From Durusdinium trenchii (lineage: Eukaryota; Sar; Dinophyceae; Suessiales; Symbiodiniaceae): DNA of 64,000 bases. Position numbers and translations under genes: made by a program. A model generated the notes under the pieces. The model made no database searches. It was not told the origin of the DNA and saw nothing but the letters and a program-made list of their open reading frames with translations. Within the stretch, counting starts at the first letter, position 1. The number at the start of each line of letters is the position of its first letter. The stretch spans positions 1,250,793-1,314,792 of the forward strand of contig CAXAMN010006446.1 in NCBI GenBank assembly GCA_963970005.1. The letters run 5' to 3'. Below, piece after piece: positions 53,952 to 64,000 of this stretch.

Positions 53952-54305
53952 TCAGTTGTTCCGGCTCAGGCTGGTCGCCCGGCGTCCACGCAAGCCATGA
54001 ATCACGGCGTTGAGGCCAGCTCGGCCTCAATTCGGTCCCAAATCACTTGCCCCTTCTGTGAACTCCTCGTACAACTTCTGTCCACCCATGTCCACCACCG
54101 CAAGCTGCACTTGGATGCCGTGGGCTGCCAGCTGCTCGGTGTTTTGGGCCCGGCCGGGTCGGCCCAGTCGGGGTGCGTGGTGAGGAGGAGTCGAAGGGAG
54201 CGCTCCGCGAGTCTCGCTCAGTCCCAGGACGTGGGCGGAATGGGGACGGTGGATCGATGCCTGCCTGCAAGACCCATCGTTTTCTATACCCAAACACTCC
54301 ATGTA

Positions 54306-54394
54306 CCTTCTTTCGGGGTGTCCTGTCTGGAGGTCCCTCTCAGTAGTGGGCTGGGGCTGCCAGCCAGGCGACCCCGATATGAAGGTTCTGGTTG
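54306..54394 (+). repeat. 86-bp dispersed repeat, copy 2
   Basis: Near-identical to 49000-49085, with a few substitutions and two extra bases. A TA microsatellite follows at 54393-54418. Confidence 0.8.
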
Positions 54395-54419
54395 ATATAT
54401 ATATATATATTAATATAAG

Positions 54420-57400
54420 AAACCACCTCAATGTATCTTCCAGCCCCATGAAGTGTCTGGCATAGGTCACTCATCCACTCTCTGGGATATCTCGTTCGTC
54501 TGTCATCTGGGCGTCCGAGTTCGTCACGTTCCGGTCGTTGGCGTAAGCGCTCAAGGGATTTCCCCAGTGGCCCTGGCGCGAAGAGGCCAATGTGAAGGGC
54601 ATGAGTGCGGGTCAAAGGAGAAACAAGCCCAAACCTTATATAAGCATACCAGCATCAGTTTCCTGGATTATATGTTCTTCATGTTCTGGAATTGCTTCAT
54701 GTTCTTTTGAAACATAAAGTTCTCTATTTTTGGTATGGTCCACAAGGCCATGTACATCAATTCATGAACAAAACAAACGGCTTGGAAGGCCCATTTGGAA
54801 GGCCAAGCGTGTAAATCCAAGCAAGTCTAAGTCATAGACCTCTGGTCAAGAACAAGGGTTGATCTATGTTGATCTCCAAAATAACGTGGTTCAAACACTT
54901 CTTCTTGTTCCGTGAACTAGAACAACTTGCTTACAACACTTGGTCAAACACTGAACAGCTTGCTCCCTGGTTTAAGCACTTTGCTCCCTTATGCTGCAAG
55001 CCTTATGCTTCCCTTGTGCTCCGAGACGAATCAAACATATACCCTCATTCGATCCATCCGCTGACAAGCACCGTGAAGCTGCCCCACCTGGAATTCGTCA
55101 TTCTGCACCTCGGCCAGTAGCACACTTCATCACCGGAGAGGCACGAGGAGTGATGTATTTTGGGTGGGAGCAGTGGGAGCTGGAGTTCCAATGAGATCGA
55201 CCACATTACAATCTGGGTGTTTTATTATTTAAGCCAAAGGATATGTCTCGAAGGACCAAAATTCGAGATGACAGCGATGTGCTGATGGGGTTTTCACTGA
55301 GTAAGCCCAAGGATGAAGACGTCCTTGGGAATATTTATTTTCATATATTTTGTGCATATCGATCTCACTATGCTGGCCAAGCATGGAGTCTTGCCACTTA
55401 TCTAGCACGTGTATGGCGGGAGCACGCGTCGTAAGGGCAGGTGGCGTACAGTCATGGCAGTGGCCCACCTGCCCTGTGAGATGCATCTCTCATTCTGGTT
55501 GAGTCTGGCTTGGAGTGCAACTCGCGCATGCGGCATGCGGCATGCGGCTTGGAAGAAAGCGGGGGCACTGGCAGCCTGGCCTTATCATCGGCCGGCCTCT
55601 GGCATTCACGGAGCCTTTGAAGGACGGTGAATTCCAGTACAGCAAGTGGTCCATTGGTCCATACGACAAGTACAAGACCGGACACGATGACGAGCATGGT
55701 GAGCAACCTTGGACAGAAATGGACACAAATGACCACAAATGGGTGGTTGCAATTGTGAAAGGGAGTACACTCCGATGGAGTGTTGAGGGCATAAGTTTAG
55801 GGATTTGCTATCCCGGCGATGCTTCCAAGCCGGACTTGAATGCACTAAGAACCCAGTCCCTGAAAAGAGGGATGTCTTGTCCAAACCCCTGTCAAAATGT
55901 CCAAGGATTCTTGATGCAAGCCTGCAACCAATTTGCCGTGGAAACCTGTTCCAGAGATCAAACAGTCCCGGGTAAACCTCCCTCTAGTTCCTTTCAGTGG
56001 CCAATCGGAAAACACACACGGTACTCTTCCCACTGTAAGGTCAGTGCAACACAGGTGACCTATACTGTGACCTATATGTATCACACAGGGAAATGACCTC
56101 AAACGAACACGTCCAACCCACCTCAAAAAGAATCCATCTGACCCGTCTGGAAGATTTGGAGGCTCAAGATGTGGACCGAAGGGAAGAAGGACGGAGGTCG
56201 GGTCGACGAGATCGGAAAGACTGTGACTTGGCGAACTGTGAACGCCTTTAAGGTGAAAAGACTCATACAAAAAAGAACACCAGTCCAGTCCATAAAACGG
56301 GGTGAGGTGTAGTCCCTGAACTGTTTTTTATTCCCCCTTTCTTTTTCTCCTTCACCATTGGCCCTGCTTTTCTAAAAAGGAACCGGGCGTCCCAACCACC
56401 TCCGAAACGCAAAGCCCGAGCGGCGGGATCCTCGGCGAAGATCCAAGTGCAGGGCGGCACCGTCATGGCGCTGGGAAGCCGCCGGCTTCCGGCAGCTTGG
56501 ACTGCTTCGATCTGCTTTGGAACGGGTTTTGCCGGCGGAAGCCTCAACAAACCGGGTAGGATGCCGTAGTATCCATGTCAGCAGCACAAAAACAATCTGT
56601 TGTTTTTTATTCTTTACAGTCAGTTTGTGCCAAAAAAATGCAAAAAACATGGGTTGAGTGGGACGTCCCTGCTTGTGCCCTGTGAAGGAAAGACATCATC
56701 TGGTTGGTTCTTTGCTTTAGGGGTCGGTCAAGTTGCATTTCCAGCTTTCAGTAACAAGTGCCTTACTAGTATAGAATTGAAATTACTAGCAAAGGAATCA
56801 CGACACCCTATTCCAAATACACACCCTTGTTTTCCAGAGCACTTCAAGGGCTCGTTAGTGGGCACCCCTTAACCTCTAATGGGCTATTAATAAACACCCC
56901 TTCGGGGGCTCTGCTTGGTTCTTGAATTGGGGGAAACCATCAGAAACCTACATTGTCCCCTCTTCTGCTGAGTTGCACTCAAGCACTTCCGATCACTCGA
57001 CCGTTCAGTCTGTGTCAACGCTTTCCGTGTTCGAGCCACAGTCTTCCAAGTCTGCCCCTGTTGCCAGTGGGTTGGCAGTGAGCATTCAATTGCTATGATG
57101 CCTTGTGCTGTCTCGAACATTCTCGAAAGAGGACAGGACAACCAAAATTTATGCGTCTTCCCTCGCTAGGGCTCTCCAACTATGCCCCTTTTTCGGTTTG
57201 GTTATCGGTTATAGGGATGGCTCATGACATCGATCGACTTCAGTCGTCTTAACTTTTTGGTAAAGTCTTTGGAGACTGTCCCTTAACATCATGAGCAAAA
57301 TATAGTCATGCAATGGAATTCTAAAGGGACATTTCCTTCACAAAGTTGTAAGTTGCAGTGCTGCTTTCGGTTCACCTTGCCCACAGGTTTCACCTCAAAA

Positions 57401-57696
57401 ACCGAACTATGCAAAAACAAAAACACCGTGTGTTTTCAAACGATAAAACACATATAAAGTAAACAGGCCATGGTTGTCGTGATCAAAACAGTGGAGGGTA
57501 TGCATTGCGTCTATCCTATGACCTGCAACAGTGAATGATGATGGTTAGTAAAGGCCTTGTACAACCAAGATGATAATTGGTTACTGACTGTTACAGCTAA
57601 GAACGGACAGACCCTAGGTATGCAATTGACACAGCTTTCTCAACCTTTCCCTTCGTCCCAGTCCACCCTCTTCGGTCCAACCGACCGGTTGCTCTC
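54420..57696. other. Mostly non-coding stretch
   Basis: The plus strand at 55592-55765 has a protein-like piece (FTEPLKDGEFQYSKWSIGPY, TEMDTNDHKWVVAIVKG), and the minus strand at 56545-56360 another (WIFAEDPAARALRFGGGWDA). Neither has a motif, clear borders or neighbours. The rest holds nothing I can support. Confidence 0.35.
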
Positions 57697-57771
57697 TGGA
57701 CCAGTAGCTCAGTTGGCATAACACACCATACCTGTCAGCCTGTTGATGGTCCGATCGTAGAGGATCCGGTG
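57697..57771 (+). other. tRNA-like relic
   Basis: TAGCTCAGTTGG (57705-57716) is a perfect tRNA D-arm/box A motif. About 40 bases later GGTCCGATCG stands where box B (GGTTCGANTCC) belongs, with several mismatches. I could not draw a convincing acceptor stem or anticodon loop. It is probably a dead tRNA copy or the head of a tRNA-derived SINE. Confidence 0.4.
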
Positions 57772-58102
57772 GCTTTCAAAGAAAGCCAGCGACTTAAAGT
57801 ATATATTATATTGCTAAAGGTAATCGAAAAAAGAAAAAGAGGTCATTGACATAATTCATACCCCCAAAAAAAACATGTTTAACTGTTTTTTGCCAAAAGA
57901 TGGTTGTTTCTGAACTGACATTTGTTTTTGCATACCTTCGGTTGACTAGGCACTCGGCAACAGTATGTTGCAACCCTGACCACCTTGATCACGACCTCTT
58001 CGTCATTCCAAACAAGGCCCCGGAGCTGGCGGGCACGGCTCTCACATCTTTAGCTTCAAAACAAACCAATTGGCCTTGTACCAGCACCTTCGTGTCGCAG
58101 TC

Positions 58103-58172
58103 ACCTGCCTGGCTAGCAGCCCAGCCCCAGCCCTGGATGGGACCTCCAAACAGGACACCCCGAAAGAAGGCC
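58103..58172 (-). repeat. 86-bp dispersed repeat, inverted diverged copy 3
   Basis: The reverse complement contains CCTTCTTTCGGGGTGTCCTG, TTTGGAGGTCCC and GGGCTGGGGCTGGGCTGCTA, aligning with the copies at 49000 and 54306. Confidence 0.65.
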
Positions 58173-59852
58173 CAGGTAGGGGCTCCATTTCGTCACATCT
58201 TGAAGCAAACCGATCCTCTGGCGCATTGCCCCGCCCGAAGTGGTTGGAGAAGGCTATCTCTACCGAAGTGGTTGCGGTGTACTGCTCACCTGGTCTGACC
58301 CTTCAGTCAACGTCGTTGGTACCTCATCTAGATATGCAAAGACATCGTCCACTAAAAACTAAACCAGTGGTGTATGATATGCAGGATGTTGCTTGGAGAA
58401 CATGTACCAGACCATGGTAACCCATGACATGTGTCCCTCACGGTCTCTTGTGGACCCACATGAGAGGGTCAAAACACACCCTTCTCCTTCAAGCACAGAC
58501 CTCGGCCATCATCGTGTTCTGACTTACTTCTCGGCCCAACAACGGCGGAACCCATCCGTTCGGGGTGCCCTGGCCAGGGTCCAGGCAGTTGAGTTCTCGG
58601 CAAAGCCAGTTTGGATTCACACGCATCCTGTGACCACTTTCCTCCTTTGCTGCGGCATGTGACTCCACGATGTCTCCCCTTTTTTCCACGCGCCACGCCG
58701 CGATCCGTGCCGTGTGGGCCCAAGTCCTGCAAGTCCTGCAAGTCCAAGTGGTGTCAAAACACAAAAAGGGGTACCAATCCCTGCTTCAAAACCAAGCAGG
58801 TCGGCGTTCAGTGGTTTTATAACCTGATCAGGATTTGGGAAAGGAGTCTCACCTTACTGGATTCTTGGACCGGTCTCACATCTTGGAACTGTCTCATCCC
58901 TCATCCTGTGTCAGAACTCGGCCGGTCCGCCTTGGACCAGAAGTCAGGTAGAAGTCACGTTCTACCCGTCCGGTGGTGCGGTCCCCTCACCGGACCGGCA
59001 ACACATGGCCGACGGCCCGTCATGCCAGGATTGAAAGTCTCATTGGGAGAAACCCGAATCCGAAGTGAGTTCCATGGTCGCTTTCATGACAACACATGAC
59101 AACACGTGTATCGAACGAGCAAACGACGCAGCCGGCATCGCGTAAACCGGTCGCTTTTTGGGACCTCCGACCGGTGGCGGTGCATCGCCGTGAGTCTCAG
59201 CACCGGTGAAAACCGGGACCGGTGGACAGGGTCCCGCCGTATCGCTGAGTTTCCATTCCGAAGGTCCATACTTATTCAAGAGTGTTCACCTTCCTTGTCC
59301 AGCTATTCAGGTCTAGAATGGATCTAGTGTATAATGGCATTGACATGTTTTTTTTCCGAGTGGGCGAAACACCTATGGGAATGGGCATCCATCATGTCCA
59401 GTTGGATCCCGAGACCAGTCACGAACCACAAGGGTACAAATTTGTCAGGTATTGCAACTAGGCCTATGATGCTCTGTGGCTTGTGGTTCTTGAGCTCACT
59501 CTCTGACATATCCTGCTACATGTCCCTCCACAGATTCTATAAGCTTCGTAACTGTAGGCTAGTGGACGGGGAAAGGTGTGCGTTGGACGGGAAAGACGTG
59601 TATTGGACGGGTAAAGATGTATTTGACGGGAATTTCCGGGTAGAACAAATTTGTCACGCGAGGCTTTTCTTCAACAAAGTGAAGCCCTGCCGGTTTGACA
59701 AGCTCTAAATGTTAGACTCTAAATCTCTTGAGGGAGCAGCGGACACCATTCCTCTTGACCCACAAAGGTATCGCACTACTTCTGACATAGCTGCATGTTC
59801 TCATTTGTCACCGTATGAAAGGCTTTGGAAGTGGGAAAATGCCACCCAATAC

Positions 59853-59867
59853 AGCCAAAATGGCTAC
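59853..59867 (-). other. DinoSL-like core
   Basis: The minus strand reads GTAGCCATTTTGGCT, 15 bases identical to the centre of the dinoflagellate spliced leader, but flanks on both sides do not match. Because the core is nearly palindromic, chance is a real possibility. Confidence 0.3.
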
Positions 59868-60389
59868 AATCCAAAAACGTACATTTCAAATGACTTTTGT
59901 GTTTTTTTCCTCTGAAAAAAATGTGTCGTGCACAGGAATTTCTGAATGCACAAAATATGTTTGATCATTTGAGGTTGCAGGTATTATCATATTGACATAG
60001 TTATATATATATATGTGTACTAGACCTCACATTCTTCGGAAGCTCGGCAAAACTCGGACAGACTAAGCTTGGCTATACTTTAGCCTCTGCAGCCTCCGCA
60101 CCTTCAGCGTCTGTACACTTGGAGCTTGATGGGTGCAAAGGGACGTGTGGTGTAGCGCAGCTGGGGTGTCCATGGTGCATCGTAATGTAGACTCTTGATA
60201 AATTTTTCAACCACCCCAGGCCTGAAGAGGCTTTACCAAGTAAAACACTATCCAACGGGGGGAGCTTTTATTCATCAAGAGTCAAACATGTTGCAAACTC
60301 TGATCAATTCGATCATCAACCAACACGACGAGTATCGCAACCTCCTCCGATCGCCTCACTTGCGCCGACGCCAGCTGACCGGACCACCT

Positions 60390-63300
60390 TACACGCTGGC
60401 GTCGCTCAGGGCGCTCCGTGGAGGGCTCAAGGATCCGCTGGGCGTTCGTGGCAAAGAACTGCAGCCTTCGAAGACGTGCTTGACCTGAGCGTGCACCCCG
60501 ACACTGAGAGATGCACTTGCCTATAGAAGCCTGAGTGACCTCTACATTGGACCACCAACCACCCAACAAGGATTGTCTTTTCCCATCATAACAAGGGGTC
60601 AAATGGGCTTTAGGTGGAATATATTCAACCACATCAATGTACGCATAGGTGACATACACCAGTGGCATGATGCATCTGGGTTGTGGCGCCATAGCAGTCT
60701 TCAACCTGCAAGAAACGCAGCACCTACGAGATGTTTTACTTAAAGCAAGTACGAATCTGGACTTGGACGTGAGCGTGATACGCATGGGCACCTCAGGGAG
60801 ATGTTTACTATTCACCTACACCCACCCTCTGAGCTATGGAAGTTGCGCATGTCGCCGTCATCTGAAAGGTCACATGAACCTCCAAAGCAAGTATCATATA
60901 TTTGGCCGTCTTAGTTATTCAGCCCAAGACGGCCAAATTGAATTGCTTTCCAACTTCAAACCAACTTGGTCGGTGTTACCCGCAAAACGACTCATCCACC
61001 TCCCTCAGGTGGAGAAGAGGTGTGTGCATCTCTCCCAACCTTTGTGGGACAGGAGCCCAAACGAGTTTAACTTCCTAAAAGGTCGAGATCCCGAGGCAGG
61101 TCACCTATGCCTTCTCCCTGAGAGACCTTCGATGACAACAGCGAAAAAAATGCAGGTTTCTCAGGACACGGTGTTCATGAAGCACCCCAGTAACGCCCAG
61201 TAAGGGGGTGTCTATATAGAAGAACTAAGACCCAAAGGAACGGTTTTGAGTTCCATCTAAGCGGCCCTGGATGTTTTTTTTGTGGCGCACCCCAAGGTAC
61301 CCCAAAAGCACGCCGGACATTTGGAACTGACATATGGAACTCTGGCCAGGAGTTCTAGGTGATTCTGAGCATTTCTAGGCCTAGACTTCGCCACTTGCGA
61401 CTTGGAGAGCCTCCAAAAATGCTGCTTGGCCTTCTGAAAAAGACTGCCTTCTGAAGGGGTGCAGTTCTGGGGGTGTTGTGAAGTGAGTTCACTCTCCACA
61501 CCACAAAACTCACTCTGAAGAAACCTAAGGCCTCTCCGAGGCACACAGCCTCCCAAGGTCTTGGGCAAGTCGACCTCTCTAAGGCGAGTGCAGCCCGCAA
61601 AGGCGCGTGGTCCTGGGCGGAACACCGACGACCCGCCCAATACGACCCCGGCGATACGACCCGCGGCCTGGAGGGAGGTGTGAAACACAAAGTGTATAGA
61701 ATCCGAATCCAATTGAGACAAGCTTGAACTGGTAATTGTTGAGGTCAAAATGCTGAGACAAAACGGTCAAATTGAAGGTCGACCTTCAGGTCGAACCCGA
61801 TCGATTTCTTCCCAACCCGTCACCAACGCTTCGCCCAGCGACCGATCTGCGTGACTGAGCTGGGAATTCGCACGCTCGCGAGGGAGCTGCAGCCCGCGAA
61901 GGCGTAGTTCTCGATCCGGGTGACGGAGTTGGGGATCCGCACGCTTGACAAAGAGCCTCAGGGAAGGTGAGTGGAGTCACAAGAAGCATATATATATATA
62001 TGCAAACATATCAAGCAAATAGAAACACACACACACATATAATATATATATATATTTATAAAGGCACTAAAAACAGAAGAAACAGCCTATACCAATAGAT
62101 ACCATGAATATACACACAAAATAACATGTCAGGCGGCTGCAGCGTGCAAAGGCAAAGCTCTCGATGAGAGTCACGGACCTGGGGATCTCCAAGTAACTCA
62201 AGGAGCCGCAACCAGCAAAGGCACTGGTTTCCTCAATGGACTGGGGCACTGAAAGTGTATTCCCTGCGTCACAAGAGCAACTCTTGGTCCAGTTGTCTTG
62301 TTTGTAATCATGAACATCTTTTTGGGGGGGTTCGCCAAACTTACTCTTTAAATTTGGGAGTTGCTATAAGATATCGCTGCCTATTTAGCTGGCTAGGACA
62401 CACAAACTTTTAGGACGTCCATCTCTATTCACAACTCCTCTGCAAAAATGTCAGGGCCCGGTCCAGAGCACTTAGGGATCTTCGGAAGATCTAAAAAGGC
62501 TGCTCATTTGGAGCATTGCAAGCTTCAATGCGTCTGAGGCCATTTGGGATGACGATGCTGGACAAGGACTTGCAGTCCTCAAATGCGCTGGCCTCGGATT
62601 GATGGAATTCATGGAACTGGCGAAAATCCATGAGGCACTCCACTTGGCGGGAATCGATTTCCTGCAACCACCTGAACCTTAACCGAGCACCCCAGGATCC
62701 GATGGTTGGTAAATGCATCACGGGGTGGGGCGGGGCTCCATAAACCATCCACTGGCTCTAGGTACGTGTCACTGGTTCACACCCACCTTCACCCCTCAGG
62801 CGACCTGAGAAGGGAAAGTGGGCGCGCGCGAGTCGATGACAGACCGTCCGCAAGTTCGTGCATCCAAACTAGGTGGTGCTGCGGACGGGTGTCTACGGTG
62901 TATAGGTCAAGACCGGAGCAAAGCCCATGAGATCGGCGGACATGTCTGGTCGTCATTTACTGGTAGCCCGGTTTCCTGTGCATCCTCGAAAACAGAAAAC
63001 ATTGAACTCTATGGCAACAAAAACATCAACAGGTGAAATCATCATAACTAAGTATAAACCAATCTGTAAAGTATTGTAAAACCATATGTAAACAGGTTAA
63101 AACAAAATGAACACAAGTATATGAGTGATGGCAAACATCTCTGATGACCCTTCAGGACCTCTTAGGGATGGGAGATGGGGAGAGTCCGCCCATTCGGGGG
63201 GGCCAACCCAAAACACATGGATTTGTCTGCTCCTCATATGACATACGGTGTATGACAAGCTACAAAGAAAAGAACGACCTTGCTGCTTCCAGGAACGACC

Positions 63301-63632
63301 ATGCTGTCATCTTTGGACTGCTCACAGTTCTTGGGATAAGGGATAAGCCCACAGTTCTTAAGATCCAACACACAACCAAAGAATACACAAAACTAAGCAC
63401 AACATCGAGTCTCTCCAATCAGCGTCACCGAATCTGGAAGGCTCACAGATGTCAAAGCCATACAATCTCTGAAGGCTTGCGATTGGATTTCAGTGACGGA
63501 CTCCGGGATGTTCAAGCGGATCAAAGAACTGCAAGCTGCAAAAGCACAGCTTCGGATCTCCGTCACGGAGTTTGGGATGCTCACCTGAAGAATTAGAGCT
63601 GGCCATCTTGAAGAGTCATCGGGGGTTATCAT
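60390..63632 (-). pseudogene. Second BspA-type LRR gene or remnant
   Basis: Minus-strand repeats of the LRR_5 type occur at 63595-63420 (IPNSVTEIRSCAFAACSSL, IPESVTEIQSQAFRDCMAL and a third with LPDSVTLIG), 62600-62500 (ASAFEDCKSLSSIVIPN), 62250-62120 (FAGCGSLSYLEIPRSVTLI), 61955-61830 (IPNSVTRIENYAFAGCSSL), 61640-61540 (RAFAGCTRLREVDLPK) and weakly 60470-60400 (VFEGCSSL). Spacing and orientation fit one gene with one to three repeats per exon. I see no N-terminal ubiquitin-like exon, which may lie beyond 64000. Several repeats are truncated, so decay is likely. Confidence 0.6.
61989..62060. repeat. TA and CA microsatellites
   Basis: A TA run, then CACACACACACA, then a second TA run, in an intron of the second LRR gene. 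Confidence 0.85.
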
Positions 63633-64000
63633 CTGGCCATTGCTTCCTTATCGTTTTACAGGGGAAGAAGAGCATGCTTCCAGAAGAACGGACATGCGAA
63701 TACTAATTTCGTAAACATGGTTTTAGATAATATGGGTCAAAACAGGGGGACCTTGGCAGACCACCGAACATGAACAGCATTCAGTACTAGGAAGGTCCAC
63801 CTACCATGCTTGAGGGCTAGCCGGGCAGCCATATATGCTTGCCTGTCCTTGGATGAGTTGAACAGAATACAATATAAGCCTTATAAACCAAAGGAATTTA
63901 GGGTCTAAGAGTCTAAGAGTATACCAAAGGGAGGTATAGCATAGGTTCGGTTCAATGATCTTGATTGAACACAGCGCACAAAACCAAAACTTTGGTTCAA
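63633..64000. other. Right edge, no gene seen
   Basis: No motif-bearing frame. It may be an intron of the second LRR gene. Confidence 0.4.

Larger units (their letters stand above)
57772..60270. other. Mostly non-coding stretch
   Basis: Contains the inverted repeat copy at 58103, a spliced-leader-like core at 59853 and a TA simple repeat at 60003-60014. Frames up to 160 residues exist (58611-59099) but show no motif. Confidence 0.45.

Overview
The window looks like nuclear DNA of a dinoflagellate, most likely a symbiodiniacean or close relative. I see introns with GC-AG and GA-AG borders next to GT-AG ones, a degenerate dinoflagellate spliced-leader (DinoSL) relic just upstream of an intronless reading frame, BspA-type leucine-rich repeats spread over many tiny exons, very large retroelement polyproteins, and long stretches with no recognisable gene. 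One run of ten Ns (31594-31603) is an assembly gap.

Region 1 (1-5680) holds no convincing gene, only a 117-bp tandem duplication and a small palindromic repeat. Region 2 (5681-21204) is one non-LTR retroelement of about 15.5 kb, bounded by a perfect 14-bp target-site duplication and ending in a (GAAA)n tail. ORF1 is a coiled-coil protein. ORF2 would be about 4,600 residues if its frameshifts were absent. In order it has a hydrophobic N-terminal part, a long array of roughly 230-residue modules separated by acidic linkers that mostly end in Met-Gln or Val-Gln, an RNase H domain, an apurinic-type endonuclease (EEP), a reverse transcriptase, two zinc fingers, and a domain resembling a cytosine-C5 methyltransferase. 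About seven frame changes interrupt it, but every catalytic residue I looked for in RNase H, EEP and RT is present.

Region 3 (21205-28300) is repeat-rich: MITE-like elements, a GGGAGACAA-based satellite in two arrays around a frameshifted HAD-like fragment, and a stop-interrupted hypothetical frame. Region 4 (28320-40395, minus strand) is a dense set of exons. The first three encode an hAT-like transposase. The next encodes a clear cytosine-C5 DNA methyltransferase, and predicted splice phases allow both to be one protein. Further exons encode a charged zinc-finger-like protein, a cysteine/histidine-rich exon, proteins without known relatives, and an N6/N4-methyltransferase-like fold. Matching 29-bp repeat arrays lie at 31481-31694 and 40605-40750. 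This may be a large DNA transposon carrying its own DNA methyltransferase.

Region 5 (40750-64000) holds a minus-strand gene (42664-48678) with a ubiquitin-like N-terminus split over three exons followed by BspA-type LRR exons, a possible minus-strand membrane-protein gene near 51.8-54.2 kb, a second minus-strand LRR gene or remnant (60.3-63.6 kb), more MITE copies, an 86-bp dispersed repeat family, simple repeats and a tRNA-like relic. Splice sites and exon joins were read by eye, without transcript support.
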